A stretch of DNA of 64,000 bases, from contig CM049313.1 of assembly GCA_026874595.1 (NCBI GenBank), forward strand, positions 69,744,659 to 69,808,658. Direction: 5' to 3'. How positions within the stretch are numbered: position 1 is the first letter of the stretch; each line of letters opens with the position of its first letter. The notes beneath the pieces are model-generated. The model did no database searches. It worked only from the letters and a program-made list of their open reading frames with translations, and had not been told where the DNA came from. The position numbers and the translations under genes are program-made. The stretch is from Sipunculus nudus. Its lineage: Eukaryota > Annelida > Sipuncula > Golfingiida > Sipunculidae. Of this stretch, positions 34,801-45,482 are shown in pieces.

Positions 34801-37800
34801 CCCGTCCCCGGATATACCATATATTAATAGTTACAAACACTTACTGCAGTATTTCATGTCCAAAGGGTTAGGGTAACCTGTATTACGGATATAGCATATA
34901 TTAATAGGGTTACACATATCACGGATATATCAGGAGACCTGTGAAACGCACTAACTGGCGTATTCCATGCCAGAAGGGTTAAGGTTACCAGTATTATGGA
35001 CAAAATATATAATACCCGTGACAACTACTTATCGTTTAAGCCTTGCCAATAAAGTTTGGGTTACCCATAACACGGACATCTCCCCTCCCCCTGGCGGCAC
35101 TAATGAGAAACTACCTTCGAAAAGTCCCATCAGCTTAATTACAGGCCTCTACCGAAAACCGGCAGTTCCCCGCCTATCGCCGCCTACTCCCCATAGCGGC
35201 AGTCTTAACAAATTTACGGTAGCAAATAGCTGCTATTTGCGCTTGCGGTTCATGGCAACCCTTCTGGCAGCTCGCTCTGATATGCACTCCCCCTGGCTGC
35301 AGTCTTGTCACTTTTTATGGTAGCAAATATCTGCGCGTGCAATTCATGGGGCCCTTCTGGTAGGCCGCTGGGATCTCAACTCCCCCTGGAGGCAGTCTTG
35401 ACATTTTTATGGTTGCAAATAGCTGCTATTTGCGCGTGCAACTCATGGGGATCCTCTGGTAGGCCGCTCCCATATCTACCCCCCAAGCGGCAGCCTTGCC
35501 ACTTTTATGCTTTTATGGTAGCAAATAGCTGCTATTTGCGCGTGCAACTCATGGGGACCCTCTGGCAGGCCGCTCCCATATCTACACCCCCCCCTAGCGG
35601 CAGTCTTGCCACTTTTTATGGTAGCAAATAGCTGCTATTTGCGCGTGCGATTCATGGGGCCCCTGTGGCTGGCCGCTCAGATGTCCACTCCCACTGGAGG
35701 CTGTCGTAACAATCAATGCGATGCTACCATAAATTTTACCCCCTCCCATTTTTTAGGGTAGCAAATAGCTGCTATTTGCGCGTGTGATTCATGGGGCTCC
35801 TGTTGCTGGCCGCTAACATGGCCATTCCCCATGGCGGCAGTCTTAACACTAAATGCGATGCTACCATAAATTTACCCCCTTCCAATTTTTGGGGGGTAGC
35901 TAAAAGCAGCTATTTGCGCGTGCGAATCATTGGGGCCCCTCTGGCTGGCCGCTCTCATGTCCACTCCCCCTGGTGGCAGTGTTGACACTTTTTATGGTAG
36001 CAAATAGCTGTTATTTTCCCGTGCGATTCATGGGGGCCCCTCTGCAGGCGGCTATGACTTCCTTTTCCTCCGGCGGCACTAATGAGAAACTGCCTGCGAA
36101 AATCCAAAAAGTCCCATAAGCTTAACTACAGGCCGCTACCGAAAACCGACAGTGCCCCGCCTATCTCGGATCATCGTCCAGATGGAACTAATGATCAAAG
36201 CCATGAAAGCCGCACTAACCAAATACAAGCACGTCACTATTCGGAGCGACATGCTGCTAATGGGAACCACCCACAGCAAGGCCAGGCAGATAATTCCTCG
36301 ATATGCAAAAGGGTATTGTCTTTAGCTGTTCACCTTCTTCAAGAGCAAAGATCATATGAGGGACAGCACGAAACCCGTGTGAGGGCATAAATCGAGACTA
36401 GCTCAACTAAAGACACCTCATAGGGCTCTAATCCAAAAAAAAATTTCTCAGGATGCACCAGGCTGGTACAAAAGTTTCTCTACCAAGGAGGAGGTATTTT
36501 CTGAACCAGTAGTAGGAGAAATGGATAAAGCTCTAGAAAGAGGAAAGGCACCAGGCAAAAAATCCATTCAACCAATAGTTATCAAATGCGGTTAATCCAG
36601 AGCTGCTGAAAACCATTTCACTGCATGAAGACGCTAAAATACCTGGTGGATGCCAAGGTTGTCAGCTAGTAAAAGAAAACAGATGCAAACACAATAATAT
36701 TGACACATTTCCTATTAAGTTTTGTGGGGAGGACATAGCTCGATTGCAAATCCTTGCCCGTTGTATTTATCCTGAATCCCAAGGGCGGTTTTCAAGGAGA
36801 TCAACAGTCGAATTATATTTGCAGTTGTCTAACTCAAAATGAGATGCCACGATCAGTAGATCGCCATCATAAACCTCACCAAAGCCCTCGACCCAGTAAG
36901 CAGGCGATATCAGTTCCACCTGTTTGAGAAAATAAGTATTCCCCAAAGTTGCTCAGTCACTCGTGACTTCCTTCCATGATAGGAACAGTTGATATATCCC
37001 CCCTGAACCATTTGAGACGTGAAGGGGTGAAGCTGGTCTTTGTCCAGGCACTAACGGTCTTAGACATATTCTTGCAACTGTTGCTGTCTTATGCGTTCAA
37101 AGATTCGCAGGACCGGTTTCACATGCATGTAAGGAGCAATGGTAAAATCTTCACCAAGACCCGACTGGAAGCCAAGAGCAAAATCCTTCAAGTCCTCATC
37201 CAGCAGCTTATATAGCACTGATCTCACACACAGAGCAGCACCTGTGAATGATCGACAGATCTGCGAAATCCTTCAGGCGTTTTACCAGCAATCTGCATAA
37301 AAAAGACTAGTGTGGTGGAACCGTACATTGAGACTCGAACAACAATGAAGAGAAAATTGGTTGATGTTACTGATAAATTCATATGCATTGGCTAAATTAT
37401 TACCAGTAGTCTGTCACTCGGTGTTGAAATCAACAAGTGCATCGCACAGGCCACCGTACCGTGTAAATGTTAATCAAGGGAGTGTGGGACACCTCCCCAA
37501 GAAAACCAAGCTCATAGTATATCAGTCATGTGACCGCCTTACTTCGCTGTATTGATTACATGAAATCATGGATAATATATAACAAACTAGGAACATGCTT
37601 GAAGGCTTCCATCTTCGACGCATCTGTTGCATATCGTGGCAGGGCAATGTAAAAGTCATTTGCAAAGATGCACTTTTGGCGGGGCAATACATACAACGTC
37701 GTCTATCCTGGGAATGTTTATACCCCTTACTTGGTGTGCAGCTTTTATCAGCTGCTCACCAAAATATCTCTAGGGAATAGAAACAAAAAAAAAGAATAAG

Positions 37801-40800
37801 AACAGTGCAAATATTTGTTTTTCCTTCTATTGTTATAGCCATGAAGTGTAATTCTCAACTTTGATAAACTGGGGCTTAAACTGTGACTAAAACAGTATTA
37901 ATAAATCAATAAAACCGAACTAAAATGCAAAATGTAATTATGAAATATTAAATGCAATAATTACCTCCGAAAACACTGCTCATGGACGCAGACTGCTGGA
38001 ACTGTACCTCCAGGTATTTGAGCGCAAACGTGTAATACCCATACTGTATTAAGTCAACACAGAGCGCAATGGTGGTTAGCATGTAAACCATATTCCGTAA
38101 CAGTCGCAAAACAGCGCGAGGTAGGTCTAGAAAGAAGAGCAAAGAAAACTTTTGCTCGCTGCAATAATATTACATGTGGCTAAATAAAAGGTAAAAAAAG
38201 GGAAAGGTGGGAGTTAATTGACTGATATCGCTTACGATGTCAGTCTCATCCGACTTCACACTTTTCCTTTCTGGTCTCTCGGGCTTGTTTATTCTTGTGA
38301 CTTTTCTCGGCTCACTGGGGAGCATATAACCAAGGCAGCCGTTATAGGTGCTGGAGGGTAATTCGTTCTACATTTACCCGACGCCCATGACCAGTACCCA
38401 TTCATTCCTGGGTCGAGAGAGCGCACCCTTGTGGTAATGACTTTGGCTAAGAGTCTTAGCGCGGAAGGCAGTCAGGACGGGGACCCACACCCTTGCGGTT
38501 ACAAGTCAAGCGCCCTTATTATTACGTCACCACGCTCCACATATAAACTTATGTTCTTTCTTTTCTTTTGCAGCAAATTATTATGAATATCAGATGTTTC
38601 ATCAAGAACTGGTTGTGTAATTCTATATCTTACCGAAATGTATATTAAAACACAATCGACGAATATTTTGATTTTGTGTTTATCGGTTTTAACTAAATCC
38701 TGAAAAACATTTCACCAAATTATCATGAAAGTAAGACATAAAGAGCGTTTTGTCATAACTCGATTTTTAAGGTTAAGATGCTAGGGAGGAGTCTATGCCA
38801 ATAGAATGTTTGAATATACATAAGCCTCCTAATAACAAAATGATTATCAGACGTAAGCAATTTTAGCTTAAGGTCAACTCGAGATTGTTCCTCATTGAAT
38901 ATCTCCTGACCGATATCTCCTGACAACCCCACTTATGGTGGAACTGCTTTAGGAAAACGGGCTGTTAAATGGCTTTTTGTTATGAATAGGGCTATCAAAT
39001 GAGTAATTTTAAGCTTCTGGTATTTAGGTCTTATATGCACGGGGCACGAAATGATCAAGCAGTAACAAATTGCACTATAAACAGAACAAAAATTCTGAGG
39101 TTGTCTTGAGATTCTACCATGTTGCTTTCATGACACAGTTACAGAGTGGCTTAATGTAATATTTTCAGATAACTGTACCTTTCAAATCGGACATCATACT
39201 CTTCATGGCAGATTGTTTGCTTTTCTGGTTGTCCTTGACCTCTTCCTTGGGTTCTTGGTTCTTTTTTTGACTGAATGTCCGAGGAAATATGAACATCATA
39301 ACACAGAACGGGGCTAACAAACACGCACAGATAATGTAACCTAGCCACCAGGCACCCATCCAACGGGGATGCTCAGGGGTCAGCTCCGTGACTGTGGGGG
39401 AAATATATTGTAATATAATATGTACTGTTGCTGTTACACTGCAAATGACATTTTTTTATATTATTAGCCTTAATTATAGCTCTGTCAAACAGCCACACAT
39501 ATAATAATAATAATTGTAAACTAGAAATGTGCTCAGACGGTGGAGGCCTCCGCAAAGGCAGCTCATTATCCCCATTTAGCATTGTCAGAAATGAAAGATT
39601 TTTCCTTATACAAATGGCTCCCATGCTGTACGTTGATTAACTGATACCTTTCAAGGAAACGGCACGTACACGTTGAGTGAGGTCATTGTTCTCTATGACG
39701 TCACCTCTGTTAAGTCACAACTCGCATTCCAAAGATGGTCATGACGCCATATACTACGTCCCCGTGTAAAATAATGTGCTATAAAAGTGAACTGCTGGGA
39801 CGATATATATTGTTGTAATAATATATGATAATAATAATAATAATTTTAGAATAATATTTTATACAATTACATTAAGACTATATATAACAGTATTGCTCAC
39901 AACTATACTTACAATAGCAAATTTTAAAGTTGCAAATATTCTTAAAACCGATATAGATAAACATCGTGGCATTACTTCTACTCGTCAAATTTATTTACTC
40001 TGTCAATAGCTGTTTCTGCAGTGCGGTCATGTATAGGCATATTTCGGTTGTATAAAATTTTCTCTTGGCTAAAACATTTCCAATATAACATGTCAACTCA
40101 CCACGTAAGTCTATTGGTATTTTCAGCGTTATGGATCCGACCACATACGAAACTACGGGTGACAGGTAACGGAAGCCTACCCACAGACCTGATACAGAAA
40201 TCAGTAACATCATCAAGATAAAATATAATATGTATAAAACAGATCCAAAGTTATAATCTTCCTTCATGTCCTGATATAATTAAATATAAATAAATAAAAT
40301 ACTAATAGATAAAATGTCACAAATATGAAGTATAAAAAAATGTCATTCTACAGTTTACATGTTAACACTAAATAGGGATAGAAATGCAGAACTTTCGCGA
40401 AAATTCGGAAATAAATTACAAAACACAAAATAAGATGGTCGCCTAGAAGTTCGTATTGTTGTTTACGATATTTTATTGAACTACTTTGTCTACAGGCCTA
40501 GTTAATAAATTATCACATTTCATCTTAAATTTTTAGCAGAGTGTATGTCATCTGGAGTATGGAGTAAGCCTCCCAGCACTCTTTATAAATATTGGTGTGC
40601 GAGCGAGGACAAAGATTTTTTATAAATCAGATATTCAGCTTAAAATATACAAACGTGGGTCTTCACCTTGGTGCGTGAACCAAGTAAAAACAAGAAAATG
40701 TGCAGGTAGCTACAAGTCCCGCTTGGAGCCATTTTTTTCTGTTTTAGTCACTAGATGGCACTGTTTTAGGGACCAGGCAGTAAATCTTATGCTTGGATTT

Positions 40801-41797
40801 CCATGATGAATGAGCCTGAAACCTAACAGCCAATCAGAAGAAGGACTTTAAAACTGGCTGGACCCTGTGACCCTGACCCTAAGCAACATGTCATGTCTGG
40901 TTAGAAACTTGATAGCAACGCTTCCCAACTTTGCACCTGGTTAATATGTTTCATTTTCTTATCTGAGCAAGAAAACAAGTAAGGTGTCGTAGTAAAGGTT
41001 TTGTTAGCTAGACTATGCTTGGTTATGTGGCCAAAGGAGGCACATTTAGTAATATCAGACAGGATACCACTAGAATGCGTGCAGTGCTCCCCATCTCTGT
41101 ATGATACAGAGACAGATACTGCGTCTATATGTCACTCAAAGTGATATATCTTACCCATAAAAAATACCGAGTTGGATCGTTTCACATTAGTATCCACAAA
41201 TGGAAGGCCAAGAGTCCAGGTGGGATTCCCAGCCATGCCATAAATGATTTCTCCGATGAAGAATATAGCATAGGCCGCCATAGATTCGGTGGGACTCGGG
41301 GCGCCAGAAGGCGTCTTTGTCTTACCGGATCTGACGTCATCTGGAATAACCCTCTCTGTCTCGTTTATTGGTCGGTAGTGTTCTTGAGCCTCGGAGATGA
41401 GGCAGACGCTCGACTTCTGCTTGGACGTAGTACCATTTTGACTGTTTTCATTGGCTATTGCCGTTGGTGATGTTCCGGGTCCAAATATAACATGCGGAAG
41501 AGTATTCCATAGAGAAGCGAAAATAGCAAAACACATGCAGATTGCCAGGGTGCGCGGCACGTGCCATCTTTTGCCAAAATGGCCGATGAAGACAGTGACG
41601 CTCGCATTTCCGATTGTAGAAGCGCTTACGAGCAGACCAGCCAAGGAGCTAGGCCAGTTAAACCTTTTCGATAACGTCGTTAAAATGGCCGTCAGGTACA
41701 CCGCCTGAACGCTCAGCAAAGTTGATTGTAACATAAACACAGCCAGGTAAACACGAATATTGGCAAATCGCCGAATCCTTTTTAAGCTTAACTTCAT
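28445..41797 (-). CDS. SLCO-like: Solute carrier organic anion transporter (OATP) family protein, copy B; nine coding exons, 688 aa
   Basis: Join (minus strand): 41155-41797, 40102-40188, 39179-39391, 37965-38126, 31547-31739, 30743-30878, 29900-30054, 29174-29241, 28445-28854. Exon lengths and phases are the same as in gene A except exon 1 (shorter start, one internal codon less) and exon 3 (one codon less). The frame is open throughout, all splice sites are GT-AG, and the RWMGAWWLG signature and all ten loop cysteines are kept, so the gene looks functional. The ATG matching gene A's start is present upstream but is followed in frame by a TAA, so translation must begin at the next ATG (41797), losing 16 residues of the cytoplasmic N-terminus. 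Intron 4 has grown to 6.2 kb through repeat insertion. Confidence 0.88.
29174..29241 (-). CDS. SLCO-like: Gene B exon 8
   Basis: 68 bp encoding RSVKEERDASLGLSVMSF, the same peptide as in gene A. The acceptor is TTACTTGTAG and the donor GTGAGT. Confidence 0.85.
29900..30054 (-). CDS. SLCO-like: Gene B exon 7
   Basis: 155 bp with CSCIPDG and LCPIDCG, the next helix, and PLILAIMR. The donor is GTAAGT. Confidence 0.88.
30743..30878 (-). CDS. SLCO-like: Gene B exon 6: Kazal-like loop
   Basis: 136 bp with the six cysteines in CNTNCSCP, DPVCGSDS and SPCHAGCSG. The unusual GTACTC donor is conserved with gene A. Confidence 0.88.
31275..31546 (-). repeat. Short exon-5-end/donor minisatellite (intron 5 of gene B)
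   Basis: Three ~70-bp units lie beyond the real donor, with donor-like sites near 31328 (GTTAGT), 31401 (GTAAGT) and 31470 (GTAAGT). Each is preceded by a copy of the exon 5 end. The unit type is the same as at 18690-19620. Confidence 0.85.
31547..31739 (-). CDS. SLCO-like: Gene B exon 5
   Basis: 193 bp; donor GTAAGT at 31541-31546. It encodes FLPNITLMCACALSGA, a second helix, and MRCPEMPLVGRHGD. It is the source-like sequence of the small donor minisatellite that follows. Confidence 0.88.
32690..33780. repeat. 'GCGCGGTAGCAA' repeat block with three ~255-bp units
   Basis: The core 'tgcgcggtagcaa' or variants occurs more than a dozen times. Larger units with 'gcaaaatctgcttctgctgacgtagtgcaa', 'gccagaggtcgctc' and 'acaagaccactca' start near 33010, 33270 and 33525. 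The core resembles part of the satellite at 35190 ('ggtagcaaatagc'). Confidence 0.85.
34217..35060. repeat. ~78-bp tandem repeat, about ten units
   Basis: Units open with 'agggtaacctgtatcccgg' or variants near 34231, 34308, 34393, 34469, 34544, 34619, 34699, 34795 and 34870. Each continues with 'atatagcatatattaatagtgacaaacact' and 'tggagtatttcatg'. Units differ by small indels. Confidence 0.9.
35091..36163 (-). repeat. Palindromic satellite, short array inside gene B, bracketed by a ~90-bp box
   Basis: About eight units carry GCAAATAGCTGCTATTTGC (9-bp arms, 1-nt loop), 'catggggcccctctgg' and 'ccactccccctggcggcag'. This is the reverse complement of the 56-62.7 kb satellite. The array is bracketed by two direct copies of a box (35091-35177 and 36071-36163) containing 'actaatgagaaact', 'aaaagtcccat', 'accgaaaacc' and 'ccccgcctat'; the same box precedes the large array at 55886-55968. 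Confidence 0.9.
36170..37580 (+). pseudogene. Dead LINE reverse transcriptase fragment
   Basis: A plus-strand frame near 36497-36600 reads FSEPVVGEMDKALERGKAPG, like the segment before a LINE reverse transcriptase palm. Positions 37019-37215 read GVKLVFVQAL, LLLSYAFKDSQD, MHVRSNGKIF and RLEAKSKILQVLI, which match a common non-LTR reverse transcriptase block between its palm motifs (recalled pattern, not searched). Frameshifts and stops break it and the ADD box is lost. It sits in intron 4 of gene B, antisense to the gene. Confidence 0.65.
37965..38126 (-). CDS. SLCO-like: Gene B exon 4
   Basis: 162 bp; acceptor CTTTCTAG, donor GTAATT. It encodes DLPRAVLRLLRNMVYML and YTFALKYLEVQFQQSAS. Confidence 0.88.
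39179..39391 (-). CDS. SLCO-like: Gene B exon 3: OATP signature
   Basis: 213 bp; keeps RWMGAWWLG and the charged cytoplasmic stretch, one codon shorter than in gene A. The acceptor is CCCCCACAG and the donor GTACAG. Confidence 0.88.
40102..40188 (-). CDS. SLCO-like: Gene B exon 2
   Basis: 87 bp; acceptor TTTCTGTATCAG, donor GTGAGT. The peptide is identical to gene A exon 2 except KIP for KLP. Confidence 0.85.
40189..41154 (-). other. Intron 1 of gene B
   Basis: No other gene is seen. It is parallel to gene A intron 1 but lacks the ~480-bp middle part. Confidence 0.65.
41155..41797 (-). CDS. SLCO-like: Gene B exon 1
   Basis: 643 bp, starting MKLSLKRIRRFANIRVYL and ending ATGG before a GTAAGA donor, phase 1. 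It is very similar to gene A from its residue 17 on. One codon is missing in the second extracellular loop, where a sequon (NGT) is also found. Confidence 0.88.
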
Positions 41798-42653
41798 CTT
41801 TCCATCTTTTAATCAGTATCAAGCGATTTTGAATTATCTGTCATAATTTAAGGCGATCAGAGTAAAACTTTTTATGGCTGTTCTTTGTGCCCCCGGATCA
41901 ACAGCTGTTCATCTTGCACAGACCAAGACAACTACAAGCTGTGCAGTTCATCTGAGCACAAAGTTATAGACAACAAGCAGCAATTTACAAAGAATTGTTT
42001 ATATTAAACCCCATGTACGAGAGTGATGTTGAGAGTTTCAATAAGTATGATTAGCATTTCTGAGTCAGTACAAAGTACGCTTCATGACCTTGTGTAGCCC
42101 GATTCTCACCTGCTCGCGAATATTCATAGCTTCATAATGTCAACTATTTCTCGACCCACAAGTAATACACATATACATTGCACATGTATTCAAACGTCTC
42201 ATTTAGCAAACATTAACATGTATACAATAAGATAAAAAAGTTTACACTGATGTTAATCAAAATGAATACATTTATTTACGTGTGACGTTATCTCTCCATG
42301 TGTTCCTCTGTAACAGACTGGAGACAACATTTTTTTCCCTTACAGACCATACTGCTCTTGCTTATCTTAATTTTGTAATTTTGTCCTGCAGAGTCTGTAG
42401 CGTCGGATGTTTACATTGCACGGGGAAGGGCAGATACGATTGGGATTTCAATTTAACCTCTGATTTTGTGTGTGCGAAAAATCAACTTTTATCTCATCCC
42501 TAAACCCACCAGTCCGATGAAAATGTTTATTTAAATCCTTACCAATAGCGTTCATATTGTAAATTCGATCGTGGTACTATGTACACTTTATCAATATACA
42601 ATAATAATCTTGGATCTCCATGTGGATCCATAATGTCCTCCAATTCAATATCA
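41798..42653 (-). promoter_or_regulatory. 5' flank of gene B
   Basis: Conserved with the flank of gene A. An ATG matching gene A's start lies at about 41848 and is followed in frame after 11 codons by a TAA, so it would act as a short upstream reading frame. The conserved 'cgtgtgacgttatctctcc' lies near 42278. Confidence 0.4.
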
Positions 42654-45482
42654 TTTGAGGTATTTATATTCCATTTCACTGTCTTTAATTCATTTTATAA
42701 TTTACTTTTTTATAGTTTTAATTTTTTCGTAATAAAAGATGTACGTTTTCTCAGAAACATTGCAATATTAGGATATTGCAGGAAAGGAAAAGTGGCACTC
42801 GACAGGAGGACCAGTACTGTGGTACTGTTTAACAATTGCTCGTAAATATCCTTTTGAAAATGACATATGACGAGTGGTCCATTCTTTTTCATTCCAGTTG
42901 TTTCAAAGTAAAAATATGCTAATAATATTTTTGATTCTTCTTTTTGAGACTGCGTTTTTGTCATCATGTTTTAAATTTTCTAATCAAGAATCGCTGCTTA
43001 GGAAATCCCGCGGGATATCGCCTCAATAAGCCCCAATTAATTTACGATTTCATTGATTAGGACCATCATTCCCACAAAATCGCAAAATAATGCAATGTTC
43101 GAAAACGAACTAAGACAGAAGACCTACATTGCGCTCGTAACGAATAAAGATCTATCCTTGGGTTATAACAAAAAGATAGGTCATATTGTATTATTGTAAT
43201 GCAGTTACAATTGTTGATTTCTTGCTTCCATGTTTAAAATATATTTGAGATAAATTATATTTTTTGGTGTTTATTGAACCACTGTTGCTCTTTTTAGTAA
43301 CTTCATTGGATAGCTGTTGCTACTTTTAGTACCGCCGTATTATCGCATTGTATATCCGAATTCAGGCTTCTCTTATTTTCTTTCTCGCATTTGGACTGTA
43401 TGACTGTATCATACTGCTATAAAGTCCATTATTTTCTTGAAATGGTTTCATAACTATATTCAATCTAGCTTCTGGCTTAGATTTCTCGAACTCTATTTAA
43501 TATTACTAGATATATCGGTAATTCATCGCTACATTGTAGCGAAAAAAATGTGATTCGCTGGGATGTATACAGGATCTCAGAAAAAAAAGGAGTGTCTGTG
43601 TTTTGGGGGGTGAGGGTGTGACTGAACACCATGGCACAAGTAAACAAGTGTGCCGGGAGTAATAGGGGATTCTCTACATACCTCGCATGCAGATTTATAG
43701 CAGGATAACGGTGTCACACGCTAAGTAAGGCGTAGCTATTCGGTATGTAGCGTATATGGTTCTACTTTCCAGAAATTAGGGCCGAATACGGCGGCGAATC
43801 TCCTGACGCAGTCCGGAAAACGAAACTTTAATGAAGAGTCCGGCGAAGAAAAACTGCTCTCTTAACAGACTTCTCATATGAACGCTCGGCGATTTCAGAC
43901 ATTTCGTTTAATTCCTCCCAAGCGAACACCGTTATTTTTCCGGGAAATTAGATGTCAAGGAATATGAGGTAAAATAACACTCGAGTAGATAAACTCAGAC
44001 ACTTTCTTGCGACATGCCACGACAAGCGTTCTTGTGTCTGGATACGCCCTCCATCTGAACAACAGGCAATAATGCTTAGTATACTCACAACGTATTAGAG
44101 ACATAAACATGAAGTGTGCTCAACTAGTTTTTAGAAGGCGTATAAAACATTCTTCTTGACAGAGTGGTGCATTTGTTGAGGCTTTCATTGCATGTATGGA
44201 GATTTGCCAATATTAACCGTCATACTTACGATTGTATGGTATTTGTAAATCTATACATATATCCAACAAGAATAAGTATAATGACAGAAAAGTGACATTA
44301 CTTATAACACTATCAGGATTTATATACACATAAATGGAATTTGAAGTGTGAAATATTTCTCATAGCTACTATTAATAGTAGGGTCCCTTGCTGTCGTTGC
44401 CTTCAGAAAGGACATAGTTTTGTTTAATAGTTCATGGCGGAACCCAAAAGGAGATACCTGGGGACGATCCCACAGCTTAGTTCTTTAATTAAACTCACGG
44501 GTCACACATAGTGCGGTCCTTTGCAAAACATCGGAACTAATGAGAGCTAATGATTCAAGTGAAGATGTTTTCAAAGAGAGTAAAATTTTTTTTTTATCTC
44601 ACTTCAGTGAATAAGTCAAACCAATTGTGTGCATGACTATAATATCTGTCCAGGAATTCTGCATGAACAACAAGCATTATCGCAAAAAAACCGGTAAAGT
44701 AGAAAGCGCTCGTCTTATCACCAATATAGTTTTATCCAAAACACGTTAGGGGCTTTGTAACGTGTCGTCCGTGGCCAGCAGAGGCAACGGAGGGGAGACG
44801 GATAGAGCTACAGAACCATGTACCTAACATTTTTATTAAGATTCAAAATGGCACCGATTTTTCCACGACAGCCGTGTACGTTCGTTTTGTTCCACTGGAG
44901 ATATACATCGGTAGCAAAATTTAACTAGTAATTAATTAAATTTTATGTCCCAGTTATTCTTTATATTAATTATTTTAATTTAAAAAGGCTTATCACTCAC
45001 TGTACCATGAAACAAATAAGCAGTTTACAAGTTACAACACATCAGCCAGCAGATAATATATATGTACAGTCCATATCAATGTTCAGCTACAGGAGCCTTA
45101 CAAAATCTCTTTTTCATATGTAGAATTTGATATAGGTCTCTGCCTAGCTGCACTTGTGCTATGTAATACATCCCTTTCCCGGGCCCCATATACATTTAAT
45201 TACTTGGCTGATGACACGGCACACACAACACATTGTAATATTAATACCTTGGGCCCCTGTTTCCTGTGTTGTCTTTTTATGGCATGAAAGTCTCCTTCGC
45301 AGACCAAGGTGCACACAACCCTTCAAGCGTCTGTGGGCTTTAGTTTAAAGAAGACACTGCCTACAGCCGCTCCATGCTGTACATTTTACATAAAAACAGA
45401 TATCCCTCCTCATACGTGTGCGTACACTGATTTTAAAATTAACAGATAAATCATTTGGACTTATAAAATAATTTAAAAAGCT
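42654..45482. other. Unassigned intergenic sequence
   Basis: No coding frame is supported on either strand. Near 43672-43700 the minus strand reads 'gcgaggtatgtagagaatcc', which could be the donor of a non-coding 5' exon for gene B; this is only a possibility. Positions 43740-43980 are relatively GC-rich. Confidence 0.35.

Larger units (their letters stand above)
31740..37964 (-). other. Intron 4 of gene B, expanded to 6.2 kb
   Basis: The same intron in gene A is 1.67 kb. From exon 5 outward it holds conserved intron, the ~110-bp segment, the 'gcggtagcaa' repeats (32690-33780), a ~78-bp array (34217-35060), the palindromic satellite (35091-36163, inverted relative to 56-62.7 kb), a dead LINE (36170-37580), and conserved intron again near 37920. 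Confidence 0.8.
26567..42653 (-). repeat. Tandem duplication unit B (holds transporter gene B)
   Basis: It parallels unit A from the 3' flank (26567-27005 matches 7412-7515 plus 15341-15680) through all nine exons to the 5' flank (ending 42653). It has its own insertions at about 27005-28285 and 32420-37920. Confidence 0.85.

Noticed and set aside
42579-42967. Frames on both strands near 42.6-43.0 kb as a possible small gene
   Set aside because: Low-complexity, AT-rich translation on both strands; no conserved copy in unit A and no motif.
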